Assembly (NCBI GenBank): GCA_026413225.1
Contig: CM048552.1
Span: 62,883,001 to 62,947,000, forward strand
Direction: 5' to 3'
Length of the DNA: 64,000 bases
Source: Otis tarda
Taxonomy: Eukaryota > Chordata > Aves > Otidiformes > Otididae
A program made the translations under genes and the position numbers. The notes under the pieces were generated by a model. It was not told the origin of the DNA. It saw nothing but the letters and a program-made list of their open reading frames with translations, and ran no database searches. Below, one piece after another: positions 13,050-22,417 of the stretch (position 1 is the stretch's first letter; each line of letters opens with the position of its first letter).

Positions 13050-14447
13050 TCTTATAGATTCACGTATATATGGTATAAAAACACAGAAGAAAAAGCAACA
13101 CCTGACAGGGAGCTAAGTTTAATGGAGCCAAGGTTGGTCAAGAAATGGAACTGGGTTCTTTTATGAGAAAGGTGAGCAGGAGTTATAAGCCCAGAAGATG
13201 GGATTTGGCAATGGGATTTAAGGCAATCTGTTCCAGATGGTGAAGGCAGCATGGGAGAAGGAGCTCACTGCCAGCTGGGGTGAGACAAGCAGGGGAAACA
13301 CAATGTTTAAATTATTTCTATTGAATTACATAAAAAGCCTACATTCAAACAGTGTTAGGGTTACAAAGTTGGATACTCAAAGAATAGGAAATGCCTGATT
13401 TAAAGTTTCCCAAACAAATTAAACTTGTAACTCTTACACACACTGTAAAATCTTTAATTACAGGATAGCATATACCTTTTACACAGGACCTTTGGCCTTT
13501 CTGTGCACATGAAGGGCATACATTTAATGAGCAACTATGTGTCATGCGCTGGTCACACACTGGAGCGAGGTTTTGCTCGTATTCTTGGGAACAGAATTAA
13601 GACTCAAAACACAGTCAAGAGCCAGGTAACTTTGTTTGCCCAACAACAAGTTCGCAAATGTAAGAGAAAGAGAGAGGGAAAGGAAAGAGGGAAAAAACTT
13701 CAGTTGCAATAGCTACCATCACGGAGCTGCGGCATCCCAACAGTCCTATTCACTTGGTGGGAGAACGTTCCAACTGATGTTGGTCATTTCTGTTCTTTTC
13801 TTGAGTTGTCTCATTGCATATTCATTGTTCTTCCAAGAATCACGTAGCATATTCCAAGAGCTGGTTTGCTTAACCGCACCCCTCACCTGTCGATGGTACG
13901 CATGCCCAATACCATCTCTGGGACCCTCTGTTTTTCTGGCCTTGGGTCTGGACGCATGCACGGGGGTAAGGCTAAATTTCTCAGAATCAGCTCTGCATTC
14001 AGGTTTGAGAGAAAACAGGAAGCCTCTAGTCCCGTAGTTTAACCAGTGCTCCATTATTATGGCGGTGATGGCAGGTGGTGGCTTGATATTCCAACAAAGT
14101 TGAGACAAACATCTGACAGTCTCTTACACTATGCATTACCTTGTTTTATCCTCATTGTTAGGTGCATGGCCTCATGCCTTATTTGCTATATCCTATTCAA
14201 ACTCTGACCTGAACACACGATTAGTAATATTCTCATAGGACCTCCATGTAATTTATTGCTATAGTACTTAGTGCTTCACAAACATTAATTAATGTCTCCA
14301 ACCTCCTTGTAAGGATAGGTCATTTTTCTTATTTTTATGGTTGGGAACAATGTGAGATGACAAAGGACTGATTTTTATTATTTATTTTTTTTTCAGGAAA
14401 CCTGCATCTCTGTGTCTCTTCCTGAAGAAACAACTAATCACCATTTT
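13050..14447. other. non-coding sequence, possibly an old LTR on the minus strand
   Basis: No coding exon is recognised. The stretch about 13540-13640 (ACTGGAGCGAGG, GAACAGAATTAAGACTC on the plus strand) gives a weak impression of a minus-strand LTR, but I cannot place its ends. The overlapping frames 13636-14037 (plus) and 13746-14108 (minus) have no domain. Confidence 0.3.
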
Positions 14448-14453
14448 CTTTTT
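14448..14453. repeat. left target-site duplication CTTTTT
   Basis: CTTTTT before the TGTTGCC end, repeated exactly at 14880-14885. Six bases is the length typical of alpharetroviruses. The site is T-rich, which weakens the match a little. Confidence 0.65.
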
Positions 14454-14517
14454 TGTTGCCTTTGTCGGCGTGGCGACCTGGTTCAGGAACGGCACGGTGA
14501 CCACCCCCAGGCCGCTC
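14454..14517 (+). repeat. left arm of 64-bp terminal inverted repeat
   Basis: Begins TGTTGCCTTTGTCGGCG and ends GGCCGCTC. Positions 14454-14517 pair with 14879-14816 at 63 of 64 bases; the difference is T at 14498, opposite G at 14835. The arm is much more GC-rich than its surroundings. Confidence 0.93.
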
Positions 14518-14656
14518 AATTTACGATATATTTATTTTTTTAAGATTGTTATGTTTTTAGCCAATTTAATTAGCATAGGGAGAGGGGAAATGTAGGTAGC
14601 TAGGGTCTGGCGGCCGGAAGATATCGTGCTGTACGAGAAGATAGGACCCCTCTCCG

Positions 14657-14704
14657 GATAGCCAATAGCGTTTAGTCTATGATAGCCAATAGCGTTTAGT
14701 CTGT
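14657..14704 (+). repeat. tandem 24-bp repeat in U3
   Basis: Two copies of a 24-bp unit beginning GATAGCCAATAGCG (14657-14680 and 14681-14704), differing at one base. Each carries a CCAAT box, about 40 to 85 bases upstream of the TATA box. This is the usual place for retroviral enhancer repeats. Confidence 0.9.
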
Positions 14705-14741
14705 GATGTAAGCACACAGAAGTGACGTTGTAAACCCAAGC

Positions 14742-14770
14742 TATATAAGGCCGTGTTACCTACCAATAAA
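14742..14770 (+). promoter_or_regulatory. LTR core promoter and polyadenylation signal
   Basis: TATATAA at 14742-14748 is followed by AATAAA at 14765-14770, a close spacing like that of alpharetroviral LTRs, where the polyadenylation signal lies just upstream of or in R. Confidence 0.65.
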
Positions 14771-14815
14771 TGCCATTTGCCGTCCACCACATTGGTGTCT
14801 GCGAGCTGATGGACC

Positions 14816-14879
14816 GAGCGGCCTGGGGGTGGTCGCCGTGCCGTTCCTGAACCAGGTCGCCACGCCGACAAAGGCAACA
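14816..14879 (+). repeat. right arm of 64-bp terminal inverted repeat
   Basis: Reverse complement of 14454-14517 with one mismatch. It occupies the place of U5, directly downstream of the R-like sequence. Confidence 0.93.
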
Positions 14880-14885
14880 CTTTTT
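14880..14885. repeat. right target-site duplication CTTTTT
   Basis: Exact partner of 14448-14453. Confidence 0.65.
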
Positions 14886-15021
14886 CCATCCTAGTATGGA
14901 GCCAGGGCCCCTTCCCCTCCTTCTGCAGTAATACCATGCCAGTTGTTTGACAAGCCAGTGAATCTCTGCACTTAATTGTTTTGGGGTGAATCTTGGCCAT
15001 GCATAGCCTGATCTCTGACCA
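14886..15021 (-). other. sequence next to a minus-strand LTR, possibly ERV leader
   Basis: On the minus strand the LTR end GGTGACA at 15022 is followed at once by TGGTCAGAGATCAGG. A TGG directly after an LTR is how a primer-binding site begins, but I cannot match it to a tRNA. The minus frame is open for about 50 residues through this stretch, with no domain recognised. It might be the leader of the ERV that supplied the LTR, later hit by the 14454-14879 element. Confidence 0.3.
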
Positions 15022-15299
15022 TGTCACCAAAATCAGGAATCACCAATGTAGCATTAAGAAGTAGGCATTCTTTATTGCCGTGCTGGATGCACAGAGGATC
15101 GCTCTACCTAATGTGCATGGCTTGCAGCACGTGAAGCAAAGTTTATATTATACAGAAACATGCATATTCATTATATTTCCCTGAATAATCATGCATATTC
15201 AAAACAATTCTTAGAAATTATTATCATAAACTCCGCCTCTCTATGCATGCTCATTAAGTCTCTCCATGGGTCTCCCGTGGTCTTTTGGGACCCCTGACA
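15022..15299 (-). mobile_element. LTR of a bird endogenous retrovirus (minus strand)
   Basis: On the minus strand it ends GGCAATAAAGAATGCC, CTTCTTAATGCTACATTGG, then GATTTTGGTGACA. The same blocks close the LTR at 42067-42692, so the two are related. The AATAAA signal is at 15071-15076 (TTTATT on the plus strand). Its 5' edge is uncertain. A TGTCAGGGG start at 15299 gives 278 bp, while an alternative TGTTGTGTGG start near 15621 gives 600 bp. No flanking duplication was found for either. Confidence 0.65.
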
Positions 15300-16170
15300 G
15301 TTTTCTTATGGTTGTCCTTTAGTTGACCCCTTCTTATGGGCATGCACAATATCACCTTGCCTGTATCACTGTTTTCCTTCTCCATGGTGCATGGTCTCTA
15401 ACCACAAAAATCTGGTATCTATGATATGCTTGACCATCCTTATTTCTATTCTAGGACAAACCAACTATTCTAATTCATTAACTACTCCTTGATCTATTGC
15501 CAAGATGGGCTGGGGCTGTACTGGGACCATAGCACACATAAACACAACATTGAAGTATTGTCTGTCCTGCTCCCATCTCTATGTTGATTCTATTACCTTA
15601 GTTACAGAATACCACACAACAAACTGATCACTTGGGTTACAGACAGACATTTCCATGGGCAGCAGGGGGAGAAAGCAAAAAACTGCCTGTCTGAACCTAC
15701 TGCTCCAAGGAGAGAAGACTGCTAGCATCCCATTAGGCTCTGCATCCTTACTGGTAGGGACAGAGCCTCTTCTCTGTGCCAGCCAAAATGTGCTCTTTGG
15801 GCAGATTCTGTTTACCATGGCTTTCCTGGGCTCATAGCCCATCACCAATCTCCTGGCAATGTGAGTTCTTGCACTGATACACTCACTTGGACATTGCTCC
15901 TGGCCTAAGGGAGATACAGGTGATCCACCTGATTCTCCTCCACTTCTAGAAAGATGGGCAAGCTGTACAGTGGGCAAAATTTGATGCCATCCGTCGCCCC
16001 CTCCTTAATACCCATGGCCACACCAGTACCTGTAGACACTAAATCATGGTAGTTATAAAGCTGCCCTGGATCTTACAGGAGTGTGCACCCCTAAAGTTGC
16101 TCAGGTGGACTCCTCAGTACAAATCCCAGGGAGATTACCCCAAAAGAAGCAGGTGTACTGAGCTTCTGTT
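15300..16170 (-). other. possible ERV-derived sequence upstream of the minus-strand LTR
   Basis: A minus-strand frame of 132 residues (15579-15977) runs toward the LTR, and another open stretch continues past it. No protease, polymerase, integrase or envelope motif is visible, so I do not name a product. It could be 3' internal ERV sequence or unrelated unique DNA. Confidence 0.25.
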
Positions 16171-16942
16171 GTCATGGTCCTGCACAATCACAAATTGCCT
16201 TTAATTTTAGAAGTTTATATTTGCATTGCTCTCTGCACAGCTGAAACAAGCCCAAGTTACTGCCATAGCCAGCAGGAAATGTTTCCAGTAGGAAATGGCA
16301 TCAAGCACATTCCTCAGTCCCCTGCCTTCCCAGCCCCATTAGATCCCAGCCTAGCAGAAACAGAAGCGCTACACATACTTCTGTGAAAAGCTGTAGTAGA
16401 AATGTCAGTCTTGGTATGGATGGGGCATGAGTGGGAATGCCTGGGTGTGCGAGAACAGGAAGAAGTGGAAGAAGGGATGAAAGAACAGTGTGTGTTAATG
16501 ACACTTAACTTATCAGGTCGTTAGTAGGAGTCCCTAAGCACAACTATCTCCAGTTTCTCTAAACACCTAAACTGAAAAAAAAAAAAAGGGCAATCTAAAT
16601 ATAACAGCCTACACCCAGAAAGAGAGACAAAAGAAAAACGAATTAGTCAGCAATTTTGCCTAATGACTCGCAGAGGTGGGACAGCTAGAGAGATACAATC
16701 ACTGTCACAATCACTGTCAACCTGTAAAAGGTGCAAAAGATGCATTCAAAAACCAACCATGTGGTTGCCAATAATAAGAACAACCCAGAATGCTGGCTCT
16801 CTTGCCAGCTAACCTACCCTGCACGCACTGGAGCTCCGCCCTGGGGAAAGCAGGGCATCACACGGATACCGTCAAGCCAAGCCTTCAATTTAATGCTGCA
16901 CAACACAGGGTTAAATACCCGTACACCCACTACGCACGCGAA
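16171..16942. other. unique non-coding sequence
   Basis: Nothing recognised. An A run lies at about 16576-16588. Confidence 0.45.
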
Positions 16943-17076
16943 CGCACCCGCCCCCTGCGCCCATGGATCTATCCGTGCCTGCCACGCACCTGCCCCTGCG
17001 CCCATGGACTTATCCGTGCCCACCACGTACGTGGACGCACCTGCCTCCTGCGCCCATGGACCTATCCGCGCCTCGT
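16943..17076 (+). repeat. GC-rich minisatellite, about three units
   Basis: Three imperfect units start at 16943, 16985 and 17036, each with CGCAC(C/T)(C/T)GCC followed by CTGCGCCCATGGA and TATCCG. The spacing is 42 then 51 bases; the second unit carries an extra CACGTACGTGGA-like insert. It opens frames on both strands, which are by-products of the repeat. Confidence 0.8.
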
Positions 17077-20000
17077 GCATGAATCACCACGGACTGCCCC
17101 TCCTGCATACATGCAGCCCTGCTAACGTTACCCCACACAGAAGACATGATGAGAACTAAATAACTAGCTTCCTTCATCCTCTGTCACTGCAAATAATACT
17201 GGACAGACCATGTGCAGACACATTCTCAAGCTTCTGAGTACGAAAGAATGCGTAAAATCTACGAAAGAATGGAGTGTGCATGAGTGAAACCTGGTTTGTA
17301 CAAAATAAAATCACCTTTCCTTCTTATGCTTGATGTTTGTTCCATTAGTCGAGCTTTGCAGAACAATTCAGGATGCTGGACACCACTCTATGGTTCCCCC
17401 CTCACCTGGCAGGTGATGCCACTTCTGCCAGGACCCTGCATCTACTTGGCCTTCACGCGCATATCAGCTGGGCTGGCTAAAGAGCCCCACGTGCTCGTAG
17501 GTGTGATTTCCTGATGGAAATCGCATTTGAGTCCCAGGTCGGGTGATGAGGGAGAACACAGCATAGGGCTTCAGATGGGCACCTGCACATGGCTTTGTCT
17601 CTCATGCAGGGACAGAAGGTACTCTGCTTTCCGCAAGCCAGCATCTGAGTGTTGCACCACAAATGCTACACAGATTGCAAAAGAGGATCTCACTCATCCG
17701 CCATCACTCCCTGGCACTTCGTTACGTCCTCCTTAATGACTGACAAGCTGTGTCAAGAGTCACCTCAGCTGTGTTCAAACAGGTGACATCCGCCTCCACT
17801 GCAATAGTTTTAGGTCATCAGCCACTACTACTGAGGCACCTGCTAAACTTCAGAGGTCAGGGAGGGGATCTTGAATACCAAAGCCAGGACAGTCTTTACA
17901 AGCAAGTCAGTCCTCCCTTGCCTATTAACGGCTTTGCAAACTCCTGTAGCATGTAGCTAGAGTACACATCTTTAAATGTTTTACATGCTTGTGATAGTCA
18001 CCCATTTTTCATTTATGATAGGACACTAAAATACTTTTTAGGCAATTGTATCCAGTACTAGAAAGTGTCAATAAATATCAGTTGCATAGTAAGAATTACA
18101 ACTTTCTTACATATAAGAAAGTTGTCATTCTTGTGACATCAGCATAATTAGCATTTTAATTTTCAAAGCACTTTAAACAAGAATGGGTCCATAAGGACCC
18201 TCGTGGCAGAGGTAGGTGCTGAAGGAAAATTCAAGATATTTAATTTCCATGTAGCCCTGGGAATGTGAGGTTGTGTTACAGTTTTAATGCCACCAGGGTT
18301 GGAAGCTCATGTACAACATGAGTAAGTTGTACAAACTGTAGCTGTATTTTCTTGTATACGGTGCTCTGCTTTCCTCACACGTAAGCTTTTAGTTTGGTCT
18401 CCCTGAAGTTACTGGGAACAAGCAGCATTTTACTTACAGCCAAGCAAAATAAACTGCTTCAGTGCGTGGCTATCTACCCATAACATGCTTAGTCATAGTC
18501 AACATTCACATCGAATTAAGTTACTTCCTATATCTAAAAGCTATTAATTTATAGTAAAAGAGATCCACACTATCATAAGCAAATGGAGAAAATAATGGTA
18601 AAGTAAATAACAAAGAACTAGTTTGTTTTCTCTGCTTTGCTTCAGCGGTGCAAAGGGACTCCACAGAGAATGATAGTCATGGCCATTTTACAGCACAGCT
18701 GTAAAATTAGTCTAACAGTCTGAGGCAACAGCTACACACGAGGTTCAGCACTCTTTAAATAGTTATTTTCCAGCCCAATCAACTCCTTGATCTGCTTCAT
18801 TGCACAAATGAGCGTGCTGGCACTGAGGAGAGAAGAAAAGTGGTGGAAAAGAGCTGAAGGGTAAAGCGCTGCTTAAGCCCTCACCACTGGCAGGTAAAGG
18901 TCCCCAGAGCTACAGCCTTACACACATGGTCCCGTGGAGTTCATCTTTCGGTAGCAGTTTGTGATGTCTTTCCTTGTGGTCATTAAGATGCAATATTTTT
19001 AGAACTAAGCAGTCAGGGGCCTGTGGAGGCACATGAAATGGTTGACAAAATGTAAACATTAGGTGACAGCTGATCAAAAAATGAGTAAATCTAGCAGCAG
19101 CTTAGCTGTGATGTTGTAAAATAATACAGAAACAGCTTTATAGCAATATATAGCCACAGCCATCAACTAATTTCTGCATATGTGTAATAAATGCGTACAA
19201 AACTCCCAAGTTGCTCATGTTATTCAGACTTGAAGTGAAAACTCAGAGCTAGTTTTTCCAATCGTGGATGTGGCTGTAGTAACAATTACTTCATAAACTA
19301 CTTTGGTCTGATCGGGTAAAAAAGTGACTTTTTGTCCCAGACAGAATTTTGGTCTGGCTGCAAGAGAGGGAACTATTCTTTTTGCTTCCAAAACCAGCTG
19401 AAACCCAGTTAATGGTTTTCTCAGAGTTTGGGACTCACCAACCTAATGATTCTTGGCAAAGTTTAATATTAAACAATTGTGACCGTTCACTCAAGTCCTG
19501 CTCACATTTTGGTCTAACAAAGCTCATGCTAAGGCCTAATGTATACTGAGAGCAGTGCCAATAGGTCGAACTGAGAGCACCAGGTAGGCAGGAGAGGATG
19601 GGCAGGAAGGGATGAGGGGTCTTCACACAGCCATTATCATCTGCAGATTGCTGTCTCCTGCAGCCCTCATCTCTGCACCTTGGTTGTCTGGCAGTTTCCT
19701 CAGAATCCACTAACTCATAGAAAGGGCTAAAACCAAACTTCCCAGCTGGAAGGTACAAAAAGCCTTGGAAGCAAATCCAACAGCAGCTGGATTGCTGAGG
19801 CTTTTGTGCTCCCTGGTGTGATACAGGGGACGCCTGCACCATGATGGAGGAAGAAGGATGTGCACTCTCACCGCCAGCTAGGTTTTCCTCATAGGTGCGT
19901 GAGTTGAGTTACAAGATGTAAGTTGTGAATTGCAAGTTACAAATTAAATTAGCGAGAAACCTCATTACTTAGGTGATGCATTAGTGAATTCACGTGATAG

Positions 20001-21502
20001 ATTAGCCTGTGCAAAGTGGACTGAGCCCTTGTTTGTTGTACTTGATTGTTTCTTAAGAAGCTCATAAAATAAAGTTTAATTTACAGAGGAAGTTGTCCTG
20101 TAAATTTGAGATCCAAACTGACCATGACAACAGCCTTCAAAGTTCAATTTATTTCAATATTACTTGGTCTATTTCAGCAGAGAAGAGTGAATGAAAAATT
20201 GATTTAATTTACTTCAACTTATTTTCGTTAAATGCATGTGAAGCCAGAGAGATACACACTCCAAATAAACTTATTTAAAAACCAGATTGGACTAGCTATT
20301 TTGTTTTCTCCCAATCTACTACACATCTACCTTTGAAGTCTGGAATTTAATTATTTCTGCTGTAATTTTCACTATAGAGCTTCCTGTGTCTGTTAGCAAA
20401 CTTCTATCACATATTTCTAGAGATGTCAAAACGTCATGCAACATAGCGCTGATGCTTGTAGAGACTTTGAATTTAATTATCCCGCTTTGCACTTTGTATG
20501 ATTTGACCAGGGTGAACCATCTTGATTAGCCTCTTCACCAGCCTTCTTAGACTGTTTCATTTGTCTGTAACAGCTTCCCTTATTATCACAATAATTATCA
20601 GTGCAACACCCTGGGAGTGCTTTTGTAAGCAGACTCAGTTCCTCATCTGCAATTTATTTACAAGCATGGTCTCATGCCAAGAATTTGTAGTTAATTGTAT
20701 GGTCTCTGTTTAGGCATATAGCCTGTGTGTATTATTAATTCCCTGTAAAATGCTTAAGGAAAAGAAAAAAAAAAAAGAAAAACAAACCTCTGAGTTTGAG
20801 CCAGTTTGGTGAATTTTTACTGACACTGTAAAGAAAAGGGAGGAAACAGAACCAGAATCTACCTCACTGGTACTCTGTCATGGAACAGACAAATTTTACA
20901 CTGAATGGTCCCTGAGAGCTACCAGAAAGTCAGTGTGCCAAATCACGCAGATCCTGGGGTAGGATGCTTTTCAACACTGTGTCAATATCGCTGATTGTCT
21001 ATGACATGCCTTGTGACAGCTCTCAGCAGTGCACCAAGACAGTAGGTGGGTGCTGTGCTGAGAGAAAAGTCCTGGACCTCAAAGCTTCTTGCATCCCTAC
21101 GCAAGGCAATCAGGCTGAGACGGAAATCCTGGCCAGGCACAACAGTGCCAATAGCCGCAGACATGAATCCATGGCTTGAACATTGGCGGTCTGCTGTGCA
21201 CCTGGTCTGCCTTGGAGTGGAAAAAGAGTGTTGTCAGGCCTGGTGAAGTAAGACAGCCAAGAAACTGGCAGCTAACGTGGTATTATATGGCACAAGGGAT
21301 AGCCTTTCTCCTCTGACCAAGGGATAGAGCCATGCCATGGTGGCAGTCCCTCACACAGAAGACGCTGGGGATGGCAACCGCACTGTTTGTGGACACGCTA
21401 CCTCCTTACAGCAAATAAATGTGGCTGGAGAAATGTGGGAAGAGAAAACTAAATGGGCAGTCTGTCACATGACTTGTAATTTATTTTTTTTTTTTTAAAT
21501 AT
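17077..21502. other. unique non-coding sequence
   Basis: About 4.4 kb with no recognised transposon or exon. It includes the 18091-18132 hairpin and an A-rich run near 20761-20783. Open frames such as 19435-19842 (minus) carry no domain. A T run at about 21483-21497 abuts the next CR1 fragment. Confidence 0.45.
18091..18132. repeat. 42-nt near-perfect hairpin
   Basis: A 19-base arm (18091-18109) and its reverse complement (18114-18132) are separated by CATA. Eighteen of 19 positions pair; the exception is T18097 opposite C18126. The inner stem of 12 bp is ACAACTTTCTTA and its complement. It is shorter than a typical pre-miRNA. It may be the remnant of a palindromic element or simply a structured AT-rich site. 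Confidence 0.85.
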
Positions 21503-21690
21503 AGTCATCTAGTCCAAACCCCTGCAAGGTGCAGGGACTTCTTCAACTGGATCAGGTTGCTCAGAGCCTCATCCAACCTGGCCTTGAATGTTTCCAGGGA
21601 TAGGGCACTCACCACCTCTCCGGGCAACCTGTTCCAATGTTCTACAACTCTCATTGTAAAAAATTTTTTCCTAAAATCTAAGCTGAATCT
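21503..21690 (-). mobile_element. CR1 LINE 3' fragment
   Basis: On the plus strand, GTCATCTAGTCCAAACCCC, GGATCAGGTTGCTCAGAGCC and CCTTGAATGTTTCCAGGG are the reverse complement of the CR1 3' end. The terminal ATTCTATG tail and about 40 bases next to it are missing and a T run stands in their place. The last 60 or so coding residues are readable on the minus strand (HWNRLPGEVVSALSLETFKA). Confidence 0.85.
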
Positions 21691-22114
21691 AATAATAATG
21701 AGTATTGTGTTGTATAACCTCATCCCAGGTCTCCTTTTTGTGGGCAGCAAAAGCAAATAGTCACTGGCAAGGTAAGGCAGATATGAACAGACACATACAT
21801 GAAAGAGGGAGCAGCAGCAGCAGCAGCTCCCTGCCTCTAACTATTAATGACCTGTTTTCCCTGGGTGGATAAAGAGCAAATCTGAGCATATTCACAGACA
21901 CATGCATATTATCATGCCCAATAGTACTCCACTTCTGAAAACAACTTTGTTGTTGTGCAGGCTTTTGTTTAAAATGAGCAGAACAGGTGACCCAAACGCA
22001 GCATGCACACTCTTGTTTAGATGGGATGTGCCATGCCACTTGCCTCAAACAGCACTCAGAGATGGGACCTACAGGTTTCCCAGCACCACCATGGCAGAGG
22101 TTGGCCAACACATG
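21691..22114. other. spacer between two opposed CR1 fragments
   Basis: About 420 bases with no recognised feature apart from a (CAG)n-like stretch at about 21811-21827. Confidence 0.5.
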
Positions 22115-22417
22115 TCTTAGGCTGTTCAGTAGGGCCTGTTGTGATAGGACAAGGAGTAATGGTTTTAAAATAGTGGGGGGTAGATTTACATTAGATATTA
22201 GGAAAAATTTTTTTACAATGCGAGTTATAGAACACTGGAACAGGTTGCCCAGAGAGGTGGTGGAAGCCCCATCCCTGGAAACGTTCAAGGCCAGGCTGGA
22301 TGAGGCTCTGAGCAACCTGATCTAGTTGGGGATGTCCCTGCTCCTTGCCGGGGGGTTGGACTAGATGACCTTTGAAGGTCCCTTCCAACCCTAACCATTC
22401 TATGATTCTATGATTCT
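22115..22417 (+). mobile_element. CR1 LINE 3' fragment
   Basis: Plus-strand CR1 3' end, beginning in the last coding block (CTGTTCAGTAGGGCCTGTTG) and running through the stop codon and 3' UTR to the tail ATTCTATGATTCTATGATTC. The frame is open over the last ~65 residues ([20 protein letters not shown]). It matches the copies ending at 50727 and 54760. Confidence 0.92.

Larger units (their letters stand above)
14454..14879 (+). mobile_element. alpharetrovirus-like solo LTR with 64-bp inverted ends
   Basis: A 426-bp element starting TGTTGCC and ending GGCAACA. It has duplicated CCAAT-containing repeats (14657-14704), a CRE-like TGACGT (14723-14728), a TATA box (14742-14748) and an AATAAA signal (14765-14770). 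The R-like sequence TGCCATTTGCC...CCACATTGGTGT strongly resembles the alpharetrovirus R region. The U5 end is unusual: 14816-14879 is the reverse complement of 14454-14517 with a single mismatch (14498 against 14835). Exact 6-bp flanking duplications show it integrated with these ends. No gag, pol or env adjoins. The promoter may be intact, but activity is unknown. Confidence 0.8.

Noticed and set aside
13540..13640. Possible minus-strand LTR end
   Set aside because: Only a vague resemblance. No terminal TG/CA pair, duplication or related copy in the window could be found.
16731..17159. Overlapping frames with repeated Pro-Cys-Ala-His-like peptides
   Set aside because: They are produced by the minisatellite at 16943-17076 and appear in several frames on both strands.
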